A stretch of DNA of 10,285 nt from assembly GCA_029260335.1 (NCBI GenBank), contig JAJDDL010000317.1, positions 1-10,285 of the forward strand, written 5' to 3'. The notes below the pieces were generated by a model. It had not been told where the DNA came from. It did not search any database and was given only the letters and a program-made list of their open reading frames with translations. The translations under genes and the position numbers were made by a program. This document shows, piece by piece, positions 1 to 6,576 of this stretch (positions within the stretch are counted from its first letter, which is position 1; the number at the start of each line of letters is the position of its first letter). The DNA comes from Phycisphaerales bacterium. GTDB lineage: Bacteria; Planctomycetota; Phycisphaerae; Phycisphaerales; UBA1924.

Positions 1-339
1 ATGGTCTCATGGGCCTACCCGATGGCCAATAACTCCCGGCAGATGGTGGTGATCGATGCCGCACCCCTGTCCGATTCGGGGAATGCCGCGGCTCGGATCG
101 AGGACGCCAGCAGGCGGGCGGGCCAGACCAGACACGCTCAAGCTCGGGCCTACGCCACAACCGGGTGGATTCGTGTGGCCGACGCCATCGAGCAAGCCCC
201 GGTCCTCCGCGAGTTGATCCTCGGGGAGCGGACGCCCCCACCGTTCGTGCATGCGATGGAAAGGCTGTCCTGGCGCATCTGGCGCGAGAGCCACAAAGTC
301 ATCCGCGGCGAGTTCGACCTCGTGCTCCGTGCCAAGTAG
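1..339 (+). CDS. C-terminal part of an unrecognised protein (probably cut by the window edge)
   Basis: The frame is open from the first base to a TAG at 337-339, giving 112 residues. An ATG sits at base 1, but the window starts there, so the true start is probably upstream. Codon third positions are mostly G or C, as in the neighbouring genes, which favours this frame over the antisense one. The sequence has no signal peptide, membrane segment or motif that I recognise. Its last third is rich in Arg and Trp (WRIWRESHKVIRGEFDLVL) and looks like an amphipathic helix followed by a strand. I cannot assign a function. It is followed by 225 bases without a gene before typA, so it is probably not in the same operon. 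Confidence 0.5.
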   Translation: MVSWAYPMANNSRQMVVIDAAPLSDSGNAAARIEDASRRAGQTRHAQARAYATTGWIRVADAIEQAPVLRELILGERTPPPFVHAMERLSWRIWRESHKVIRGEFDLVLRAK

Positions 340-564
340 GGCAAAACGAGGGCGCAATGCCCCCGAAACCCATCGACGCGAACACCGCAAGCGTCAACAG
401 TCCTTGCGCGATCTATCATTGGCCTCTGGACAACGGTCCAATTTGAGCCAAACCGGCCGGCGGATGCATTCACGTCGACCTCGAGGCTTCTTCCAACGTC
501 CCAGATCTGGCGACCGACCCCTGGCCCTACTCGCCCCAAGGCGAGCGAATCACGAATAGACCCA
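340..564. other. Gene-free spacer between the first gene and typA
   Basis: I see no convincing gene in these 225 bases. The open frames crossing it are shadows with poor codon bias. A weak GGGC/GCCC stem lies just after the first gene, around 350-363, too short to call a terminator. The only clear structure is the hairpin at 530-545. The typA promoter is presumably here, but I do not recognise good -35/-10 boxes. Confidence 0.5.
530..545 (+). promoter_or_regulatory. Perfect 6-bp hairpin in the typA leader
   Basis: CTCGCC (530-535) and GGCGAG (540-545) are perfectly complementary around a 4-base CCAA loop. The stem ends 19 bases before the typA start codon, and there is no Shine-Dalgarno sequence between them. 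A stem here could affect ribosome access or act as a weak upstream terminator, but the role is inference. A 6-bp GC stem is also expected occasionally by chance in GC-rich DNA. Confidence 0.3.
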
Positions 565-2451
565 ATGAGCAACAAGTCCTCTGATATCCGAAACGTCGCG
601 GTCATCGCCCACGTCGACCATGGCAAGACATCTCTCGTCGATCAACTGCTCAAGCAATCGGGCAACTTTCGCGCGGGTGAGCTCGACAAGCTCGCCGGCG
701 GCCAGCACGACCTCATCATGGACTCCAACCCGCTCGAACGCGAGCGAGGCATCACCATCCTCTCTAAAAACTGTGCCGTTACCTACCACTCCGAAGACGG
801 CAAGGACTATCGCGTCAACCTGATCGACACGCCGGGCCACGCGGACTTCGGGGGCGAGGTCGAACGCGTGCTCCGCCTCGCCGACGGCTGCCTGCTCATC
901 GTCGATTCGTTCGAGGGCCCAATGCCCCAGACCAAGTTCGTGCTCACCAAGGCGCTGGAGTGCGGGCTCGAGCCGCTGGTGGTCGTCAACAAGTGCGATC
1001 GCCCTGACGCCCGACCCGACGCGGTCATCGACGAGGTCTTTGACTTGCTTGTCGATCTCGGCGCAGACGATCACGCGCTGGACTTTGAGACCGTTTACGC
1101 CTCGGCCAAGGAAGGTTGGGCGACGCCTGATCTGGACCAGATAGGCACGGACATGCGCCCGGTCTTCGAGAAGATCATCAAGAGCGTGCCCGCACCCGAG
1201 GCCAATGACGAGGGAGCCCTGCAGGTCCTTGTCACCACCCTGGACTACTCTGACTTTGTCGGACGCATCGCGATCGGACGCGTGTTCCGGGGCACGATCC
1301 GCCGGGGCCAACGCATCTGCCGAATCAAGCGTGACGGCTCTATCACGCAACCAATCAAGATCGGTCGCCTCTTGCGGTTCTCAGGCCTCGGGCGCGTCGA
1401 CACCGACGAGGTCCGCGCGGGCGACCTGTGCGCGATCGAAGGCATCGAGGGCGTGGATATCGGCGACACCATCGCGGATATCGAAAACCCCGAAGCCCTG
1501 CCCACGGTCAGCGTCGATGAGCCCACGCTCAGCATGACGTTCCGCATCAACGACTCACCCTTCGGCGGCCAGGAAGGCACCTACGTCACCAGCCGCCAGA
1601 TCCGCGATCGGCTCAACAAGGAACTCGAACGCAACGTCGCGCTGAAAGTCGAGCAAGGCGAGAGCGGCGAAGAGTTCAACGTCTCCGGGCGAGGCATCCT
1701 CCATCTGGGCATCTTGCTCGAGACCATGCGACGTGAGAGCTTTGAAATCAGCGTCGGCAGGCCTCGCGTCATCCTCCACGAGATCGACGGCAAGATGCAC
1801 GAGCCGCTCGAGACGCTCGTCGTCGATTGTCCGGAGTCTGCCGTCGGCCCGGTCATGGAACTCGTGGGCGGGCGCAGGGGCGAGCTCAAGAACATGGAGC
1901 CGCGCGGCGCGGGCGTGAGCCACATGGTCTTCGAGATCACCAGCCGAGCGCTCATCGGCCTGCGCGGCCGCGTGCTGACCGCAACCCAGGGCGAGGCGAT
2001 CATGCACCACCGCTTCGACCGCTTTGTCCCGCTCAGCGGCGAGCGGATCGGGCGCACCAGCGGGGTGTTGATCGCAACAGAGAACGGGCCGGTCACTTCA
2101 CACGCGGTGGAGGCGCTTTCTGATCGAGGCGTCCTGTTCGTCAAGCCGGGCGACAAGGTCTACGCCGGACAGATCATCGGCGAGCACAATCGCGAGAACG
2201 ACCTGCCGGTGAATATCACACGCGCCAAGCAGCTCTCCAATGTCCGCATGGCCAACAAAGAAGCAACCATCACGCTCAAGGCCCCGCGCGAGATGGGCCT
2301 GGAACAGGCGCTGGAATACATCGAAGAGGACGAGGTCGTCGAACTGACTCCCTCAACCGTCCGGCTCCGCAAGCGAATCCTCGATGAGGGCCAACGCAAG
2401 CGGGCCGAGCGGCAGGCCAAGGCAAAAGACAAAGCCAAGGCCGGGGCATAG
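565..2451 (+). CDS. typA: TypA/BipA ribosome-associated translational GTPase
   Basis: This 628-residue protein is a cytoplasmic GTPase of the EF-G/LepA superfamily. The family binds the ribosome and supports 50S assembly and growth under cold or stress. The G motifs are clear: AHVDHGKT (15-22), the switch I RGIT (61-64), DTPGH (88-92), NKCD (142-145) and SAK (180-182). Residues about 8-200 form the G domain. Beta-barrel domain II follows with the phrase RVFRGTIRRGQ, then EF-G-like alpha/beta domains and the BipA-specific C-terminal domain. The family usually has about 600-615 residues; the excess is a basic, Ala/Lys-rich tail after about residue 605 (RKRAERQAKAKDKAKAGA). The ATG at 565 fits the family N-terminus, although no Shine-Dalgarno is visible. 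NKCD in place of the usual NKVD is a mild variation. Confidence 0.97.
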   Translation: MSNKSSDIRNVAVIAHVDHGKTSLVDQLLKQSGNFRAGELDKLAGGQHDLIMDSNPLERERGITILSKNCAVTYHSEDGKDYRVNLIDTPGHADFGGEVERVLRLADGCLLIVDSFEGPMPQTKFVLTKALECGLEPLVVVNKCDRPDARPDAVIDEVFDLLVDLGADDHALDFETVYASAKEGWATPDLDQIGTDMRPVFEKIIKSVPAPEANDEGALQVLVTTLDYSDFVGRIAIGRVFRGTIRRGQRICRIKRDGSITQPIKIGRLLRFSGLGRVDTDEVRAGDLCAIEGIEGVDIGDTIADIENPEALPTVSVDEPTLSMTFRINDSPFGGQEGTYVTSRQIRDRLNKELERNVALKVEQGESGEEFNVSGRGILHLGILLETMRRESFEISVGRPRVILHEIDGKMHEPLETLVVDCPESAVGPVMELVGGRRGELKNMEPRGAGVSHMVFEITSRALIGLRGRVLTATQGEAIMHHRFDRFVPLSGERIGRTSGVLIATENGPVTSHAVEALSDRGVLFVKPGDKVYAGQIIGEHNRENDLPVNITRAKQLSNVRMANKEATITLKAPREMGLEQALEYIEEDEVVELTPSTVRLRKRILDEGQRKRAERQAKAKDKAKAGA

Positions 2452-2482
2452 AACCGACCTCCTGTTCGAGTAGACTCACCCA

Positions 2483-2975
2483 ATGGCGTCGATCCACGGC
2501 CCAAGTCAGATGCACCGAATGTGGCTATGACCTCGCCAACCTGCCCGATGGCCAATGCCCCGAGTGCGGCTCTGAGTTTGCTCGCGCAGATCTCCTTTCT
2601 CATCGAGGCCATCGCAGGATTTCAGACCGATCGGTCCTGTTGCTTCTTTGGATGAGTTCGGCGACCACCTGGATCGTCGCGAGCACGATGCACCTGGCCT
2701 ATTCACTCGCCTGGATGAGATCCGGTGGCCGACCTGTCCAAGGCGATATCAGCGAGTTGGAAGACCTGCTGATCGGCTCGGCTCTCCTTCTGCTTTTTAT
2801 GAGCCCGCTCACGATGGGACTCACCAAAGGCATGGCCGTCGTGACCGCGTTGCGATTTCGCTCCAAGGGGCGATTTGCTCTGGGCCTTGTGCTGGGGATA
2901 ACCGCCGTCGCCTGCTGGTACCTGGGATTCTGGATAACCCTGAGCCTCGATGCGCCTGGCTGGTTTTTCGACTGA
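2483..2975 (+). CDS. Zinc-ribbon, three-helix membrane protein with an apparent frameshift near its start
   Basis: The main frame (codons from 2511) reads CTECGYDLANLPDGQCPECG, a four-cysteine zinc ribbon of the CxxC-x11-CxxC type often found at the N-terminus of planctomycete proteins. Three hydrophobic segments follow, around 2628-2715, 2757-2823 and 2874-2946, ending at a TGA at 2973-2975. This frame has no ATG, GTG or TTG between its upstream stop (TGA 2385-2387) and the ribbon. The only nearby ATG, at 2483, is in another frame and gives MASIHGPSQ before running to a TGA at 2528. Skipping one base near 2510 joins the two into MASIHGPSQ-CTECGYDL, which looks like a natural protein of about 163 residues. 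So the gene carries one extra base, from sequencing or as a real lesion, or it starts at a TTG at 2640 or ATG at 2652 and lacks the ribbon. Function is unknown; an inner-membrane location is inferred. Confidence 0.6.
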
Positions 2976-3216
2976 TCGGGACTCGGGATCTGACGCGGCA
3001 CTATTTGCGCCATTGCGTAGCAGAACCCGGGTACCTCCGGGCCAATACGCCATTACTTGGACGTGACTTCAGCCACCCCTTCCAACGTCCGATGCAGTTC
3101 TCGCCGAGGCCTGAGGCGGCCTCAAGAGGGCATTGGCGACGACCCGATAACCACTCGCGTGGCATCGGCGGCTCGCCCCGAACCGAACTGCGGCGACGCC
3201 GCGATGCGAGGTAGAG
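2976..3216. other. Gene-free leader upstream of the TolB-like lipoprotein gene
   Basis: These 241 bases hold no gene that I can support; open frames crossing them lack coding character. The region has two short perfect stems: GAGGCC (3106-3111) with GGCCTC (3118-3123), and GCGGC (3190-3194) with GCCGC (3198-3202). The second stem ends five bases before the GAGG ribosome-binding motif at 3208-3211 of the next gene. A promoter for the lipoprotein gene is expected here, but I cannot pick one out. Confidence 0.4.
3208..3211 (+). promoter_or_regulatory. Ribosome-binding site of the TolB-like gene
   Basis: GAGG lies five bases before the ATG at 3217. The next in-frame ATG at 3235 (residue 7) has no such motif, so this site decides the start. 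Confidence 0.55.
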
Positions 3217-4449
3217 ATGAAGCTCCAGAACTGCATGCAACATATTGGCTCGCAACTGGGCCTGATCGCCCTCGCCGGGCTTGTCGGCGGCTGCACCATC
3301 GCCCGCCAGACCACGACCGCACCGGCCGCGAGTGCCCAGCCCACCAATGGAAGCCAGCCCAGTCACACCGTGACCGCGGAGAGCAACCAAACGGTCGCGG
3401 GCAAGCTGACCGAGTTCGAGAGTTGGGAGACCGCTCGCGACAAGCTCGAGCAGGACCTGCGATTCAACGCTGCACCGAGTCTCATGTCACAAATGAGCCC
3501 GATGCGCTCGCCGAACGTCACCCAAGTGACCTTCGCGCACACAGGTGAAGTCTTCGACCCCGACGTCACTCCTGATGGCAACACCGTGGTGTTCGCCAGC
3601 AGCCAGCACACCGTCACAAGCGATTTGTACGTCAAGTCCATGGGCGCTCGCGTGCAGACCCAACTGACCCGAGACCCGGCCAACGACGCCATGCCCACGA
3701 TTAGCCCCGACGGCAATCGCATCGCGTTCGCGTCCGATCGTGGCGGCAGCTGGGACATCTACGTCATGCCCATCACCGGCGGCCGGCCGCTGGTCGTCTC
3801 TTCGAGCAGAGCACACGAGATCCATCCGTCGTGGTCACCGGACGGCACCAAGATCGTATTCAACCGTCGCGGCAGCGTGAGCGGACGGTGGGAGATGTGG
3901 GTCGTCGATGCAGACGACGCGACCACCGCCCAGTTCATTGGTTACGGCTTGTTCCCCGAGTTCTGCCCCAACGCCGGCACCGGCATGGCCGGCGGCGATC
4001 GGATCCTGTTCCAGCAGGGCCGGGAGCGCGGCAGCCGGGCTTTCAGCGTCTGGACACTCGACTACGACGGCATCAACGCGACGGCATTGACCGAGATCGT
4101 CTCGGCCGCCGACTACGCGATGATCAATCCGACCTGGAGCCCCGATGGCAAGTGGATCCTCTTCGCGAGCGTTCCCACCGATGACGAGTGGTCGATGCTC
4201 GCCAATATCGAGCCTCGTGAGGCAAGCCTCTGGCTCATCGATGTCGACGGCACCGACCTGGTCCGCCTGACCAGCGGCGACGCCATCGACCTCATGCCCA
4301 CTTGGGCATCGCCCAACCGTGTGCTCTTTGCATCCAATCGCGACGGAGGCGAGAACCTCTGGTCGCTCGATCTTGAGGACGCGCTCGTGCTCGCCGTCAT
4401 GGGCGAATCGGACGCGGACTACGCAGGTGTTGGAGATCAGGAAGACTGA
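3217..4449 (+). CDS. TolB-like beta-propeller lipoprotein (PD40 repeats)
   Basis: The 410-residue product begins with a lipoprotein signal peptide: a hydrophobic stretch at about 13-25 and lipobox LVGGC with the lipidated Cys at 26. A Thr/Ala/Pro/Ser-rich linker of about 35 residues and a short helical stretch (about 64-82) lead to a beta-propeller. WD40-like PD40 motifs recur: DPDVTPDGNTVVFAS (114-128), MPTISPDGNRIAFASD (159-174), HPSWSPDGTKIVFNRR (203-218), a degenerate blade around 248-285, NPTWSPDGKWILFAS (304-318) and MPTWASPNRVLFASNRDGG (360-378). This suggests six blades, as in the TolB C-terminal domain. It lacks the classic TolB N-terminal domain, so it is TolB-like rather than proven TolB. 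Such propellers bind proteins or peptidoglycan-linked partners in the periplasm. The next gene encodes another lipoprotein, so the two may work together. Confidence 0.85.
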   Translation: MKLQNCMQHIGSQLGLIALAGLVGGCTIARQTTTAPAASAQPTNGSQPSHTVTAESNQTVAGKLTEFESWETARDKLEQDLRFNAAPSLMSQMSPMRSPNVTQVTFAHTGEVFDPDVTPDGNTVVFASSQHTVTSDLYVKSMGARVQTQLTRDPANDAMPTISPDGNRIAFASDRGGSWDIYVMPITGGRPLVVSSSRAHEIHPSWSPDGTKIVFNRRGSVSGRWEMWVVDADDATTAQFIGYGLFPEFCPNAGTGMAGGDRILFQQGRERGSRAFSVWTLDYDGINATALTEIVSAADYAMINPTWSPDGKWILFASVPTDDEWSMLANIEPREASLWLIDVDGTDLVRLTSGDAIDLMPTWASPNRVLFASNRDGGENLWSLDLEDALVLAVMGESDADYAGVGDQED

Positions 4450-4455
4450 GCCGCG

Positions 4456-4477
4456 CCGCGGGGTAAACGCCCCGCGG
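4456..4477 (+). terminator. Strong GC hairpin just after the TolB-like gene
   Basis: CCGCGGGG (4456-4463) pairs perfectly with CCCCGCGG (4470-4477) around a 6-base TAAACG loop. The stem starts seven bases after the stop codon. No T-run follows (GCGGATTTGGGG), so it is not a canonical intrinsic terminator. It could stop transcription with Rho, or protect the 3' end of the upstream message. Confidence 0.5.
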
Positions 4478-4487
4478 GCGGATTTGG

Positions 4488-4503
4488 GGTCCGGACCGTC
4501 CGG
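4488..4503. repeat. Nested palindrome in the spacer between the two lipoprotein genes
   Basis: GGTCCGGACC (4488-4497) is a perfect 10-base palindrome. It overlaps CCGGAC-C-GTCCGG (4491-4503), an inverted repeat with a single central base. It lies 57 bases upstream of the next start codon, where an operator could sit. Protein binding is speculation; GC-rich DNA makes such palindromes fairly common. Confidence 0.3.
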
Positions 4504-4559
4504 GCTCGACAGGTGGAATCGGCCCCGCGCGGAGTTACGGGGTATCGCGGCAGGAAGCC

Positions 4560-5339
4560 ATGAAAACTACAGGATCCATGCATTACTCGCGCTTGGCGTT
4601 TGCCATGCTCTCGGTGCTCTTTGCTGGGCTCATGGGGTGTGCCAGCGCCAACAAAGATCAACTCTATGAGCCCCTTGTGTTAGTACGTCCAGGACCATTG
4701 GGCGGCGGCGACCAACTCTGGGCAGTCGTGCCCTTGCGCAACGAGTCAGGCACAAGCCTGGGCGACCCGCTCCGCATGGCCGATCAACTCTCGGCATCCA
4801 TCACCGAGGTAACTGGTTTGCGATCGAAACCAGTCAATAGCGTCATCGACGCTATGCGAACCTTGGACATTGAGGTTATCGATAACCCAGAACAGGCTCG
4901 TTTGCTCGCACAGGCCCTCGGCGTCGATGGGCTCATCCTCGGAACGATCACCGCGTATGACCCCTACGACCCGCCGACGATCGGCATCAGCCTCGCGCTG
5001 TTCGATCGCACAGGTCAGGACACAACAGGCGGCCCGCTCGACCCAAAGGTATTGAGCACCCAGCCCAACGCCTACTCCTACTTCCCAAGAACGACACGCG
5101 ATAGCGTCCCGGCTTCGAGCGTTGCGTTGCATCTGGACGGCAGAAATCACGCCGTCCTGTTACGCATGCAGCAGTTTGCCGCCGGCAGACATGACCACAG
5201 AGGCGCCTACGGATGGCGTCGATACCTGGCCAGCATGGACCTGTACGAGCGATTCGCGGCACACGTCGCCATCGGAGACCTGCTCGAAGGCGAGCGACTC
5301 CGACTGGGATATGCCGCGGCGGAAGAGACAGAAGGTTAG
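4560..5339 (+). CDS. Lipoprotein with a possible CsgG/LpoB/TolB-N-like domain
   Basis: The 259-residue product has a lipoprotein signal peptide with lipobox LMGC, the lipidated Cys at 27. Residues about 50-150 run as a strand with polar turn (LWAVVPLRNESG), a helix, a central segment, then a helix plus strand (ARLLAQALGVDGLILGTITAYDPYDPP). This pattern of 'pathway-to-strand with N-S/E-SG turn' and 'alxxDgxxxGxvt' resembles the CsgG, LpoB and TolB N-terminal fold, but I infer this by eye only. The C-terminal 100 residues look helical and contain no motif that I know. AGGA at 4552-4555 lies four bases before the ATG at 4560, which supports this start over the ATG at 4578. It follows the TolB-like lipoprotein gene by 110 bases, with a hairpin in between. 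Base use is slightly less GC-biased than in typA. Confidence 0.7.
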   Translation: MKTTGSMHYSRLAFAMLSVLFAGLMGCASANKDQLYEPLVLVRPGPLGGGDQLWAVVPLRNESGTSLGDPLRMADQLSASITEVTGLRSKPVNSVIDAMRTLDIEVIDNPEQARLLAQALGVDGLILGTITAYDPYDPPTIGISLALFDRTGQDTTGGPLDPKVLSTQPNAYSYFPRTTRDSVPASSVALHLDGRNHAVLLRMQQFAAGRHDHRGAYGWRRYLASMDLYERFAAHVAIGDLLEGERLRLGYAAAEETEG

Positions 5340-5340
5340 T

Positions 5341-5365
5341 CTCGTGCGGCCGGTAGCCGCGCGAG
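5341..5365 (+). terminator. 10-bp hairpin directly after the second lipoprotein gene
   Basis: CTCGTGCGGC (5341-5350) pairs with GCCGCGCGAG (5356-5365) around a 5-base CGGTA loop, with one G-U pair. It starts two bases after the stop codon. GATGAAG follows rather than a T-run, so this is a stem without a U-tract, like the one after the preceding gene. A transcript end or 3' stabiliser is the likely role. Confidence 0.5.
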
Positions 5366-5502
5366 GATGAAGCGCGGAGAACAGCGTCATGGATGGCGCG
5401 ATTGCAAGTCCGATCGAGCGAATGCAGCGCAAGGAAGCGTGTGTGCGCGATCGGCAACGTGTGTGAGAGTTTCTAGGTTGTACGCCCGCTGCTACGCGGA
5501 GG

Positions 5503-5507
5503 CAGGA
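5503..5507 (+). promoter_or_regulatory. Ribosome-binding site that sets the recombinase start
   Basis: AGGAG (5503-5507) lies eight bases before the ATG at 5516. The upstream in-frame TTG at 5510 would be only two bases away, so ATG 5516 is the better start. Confidence 0.7.
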
Positions 5508-5515
5508 GTTTGAAG

Positions 5516-6544
5516 ATGTCGACACTTGCAATCACCGACGCATTCGCTGGATACCTCGCCGACGAGCGGCATTTCAGCCCTTACACCGCGCGATGCTACG
5601 GCGCGGATCTCCGCCAGTTCATCGCCTACTTGAGCGAAGCCAACTCCATCGAGATCGACGACAAGCGCGAGACCGAGGCGTACAACAAGCTCTCGGGCGC
5701 CCAGGCCGCGCAGCAGCCCAACGACATCGCGGGCAAGATCGAGCCCAAGACGATCACCGAGATCGTTGCCGCCGCCGACCCCGAGACCGTGCGAGGCTTC
5801 CTGAGCCATCTGGGCGAGCAGAACTATTCGCCCGCGACCATGGCCCGGAAGATCGCAACGCTCCGCTCGTTCTACAAGTGGGCGCTGCGCCGCAACCTCG
5901 TCGCGGGCAATCCCATGACGCTCATCCGCACGCCGCGCCAGGCGAAGCGCTTGCCCAAGGCGATCAGCGTGGAACAAGTCGAGAAGCTCCTCAGCGCCCC
6001 GAGCGACAAGGATACCTTGGGCCTGCGCGACCGCGCCATGCTCGAGACGCTTTACTCCACCGGTATTCGGGTCAGCGAACTCGTTGGCCTTGACCATCCG
6101 GATCTCGATGTCGAGCAGGGATCGCTGCTCGTGCGAGGCAAGGGCAAGAAGGAGCGCCTGGTCCCGCTCGGCAAGCACGCCATGCTCGCGATCCAGACAT
6201 ACATCAGCGCCGTGCACGCCGACGCACGCTATTCCAACGCGTGGAGCGACGGCAACGCCCAGGCGCTGTTCCTCAACAAGCACGGCGGACGCCTGAGCAG
6301 CCGCTCGGTCCGCCGCAAGCTCGACAAGTACCTGCGCGAGATCGGGCTCGATCCCTCGATCAGCCCCCACACCCTGCGTCACAGCTTCGCCACGCACCTC
6401 CTGGAGAATGGCGCCGACCTGCGCAGCGTCCAAGAGTTGCTCGGCCACCAGTCACTGAGCACGACCCAGGTGTACACCCACCTGACCGATGCGCCGGTGC
6501 GTAGGGGCTATGACCAAGCACATCCGCGGGCCGAGGCGAGCTGA
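5516..6544 (+). CDS. xerC: Xer-type tyrosine recombinase (XerC/XerD family)
   Basis: This 342-residue protein is a site-specific tyrosine recombinase of the kind that resolves chromosome dimers at dif. All six catalytic residues are present: Arg185 (STGIRVSELVGL), Lys209 (RGKGKKERLVPL), His285 and Arg288 (HTLRHSFATHLL), His311 (LGHQ) and the nucleophile Tyr320 (TTQVYTHL). Their spacing matches E. coli XerD (R148, K172, H244, R247, H270, Y279) except for four extra residues before the HxxR box. The tail YDQAHPRA is closer to XerC, so the XerC label is tentative. The usual length is about 300. The excess comes mainly from an insertion at about 43-88 in the N-terminal core-binding domain. A GTP-like or zinc motif is absent. 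The gene stands alone after two lipoproteins and ends 32 bases from a convergent gene, with no phage or integron genes nearby, which favours a housekeeping role. Confidence 0.92.
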   Translation: MSTLAITDAFAGYLADERHFSPYTARCYGADLRQFIAYLSEANSIEIDDKRETEAYNKLSGAQAAQQPNDIAGKIEPKTITEIVAAADPETVRGFLSHLGEQNYSPATMARKIATLRSFYKWALRRNLVAGNPMTLIRTPRQAKRLPKAISVEQVEKLLSAPSDKDTLGLRDRAMLETLYSTGIRVSELVGLDHPDLDVEQGSLLVRGKGKKERLVPLGKHAMLAIQTYISAVHADARYSNAWSDGNAQALFLNKHGGRLSSRSVRRKLDKYLREIGLDPSISPHTLRHSFATHLLENGADLRSVQELLGHQSLSTTQVYTHLTDAPVRRGYDQAHPRAEAS

Positions 6545-6576
6545 GTTCGTCGCTCAGAGATGCATGTGGCTGACAT

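Noticed and set aside
550..1350. Long antisense frame of 266 codons across typA
   Set aside because: The sense strand is an unmistakable typA; long antisense frames are expected in GC-rich coding DNA.
2519..2531. CTA-TGA-C in the frame opened by the ATG at 2483, reminiscent of the RF2-type +1 recoding site
   Set aside because: A shift there would come after the first CxxC of the zinc ribbon and would lose it; the join must be upstream near 2510, so programmed recoding at this stop does not explain the gene.
2640..3214. Alternative plus-strand frame across the zinc-ribbon gene and its downstream spacer
   Set aside because: It is Arg/Pro-rich and lacks any motif, typical of an out-of-frame shadow; the hydrophobic frame with the zinc ribbon is the coding one.
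5516..6544. Recombinase as an integron or phage integrase marking a mobile element
   Set aside because: No att-like repeats, tRNA, phage or cassette genes nearby, and motif spacing matches housekeeping XerC/XerD.
6541..6557. CTGAG/CTCAG stem between the convergent recombinase and exported-protein genes
   Set aside because: Only five base pairs with a seven-base loop and no T-run; too weak to call a shared terminator.
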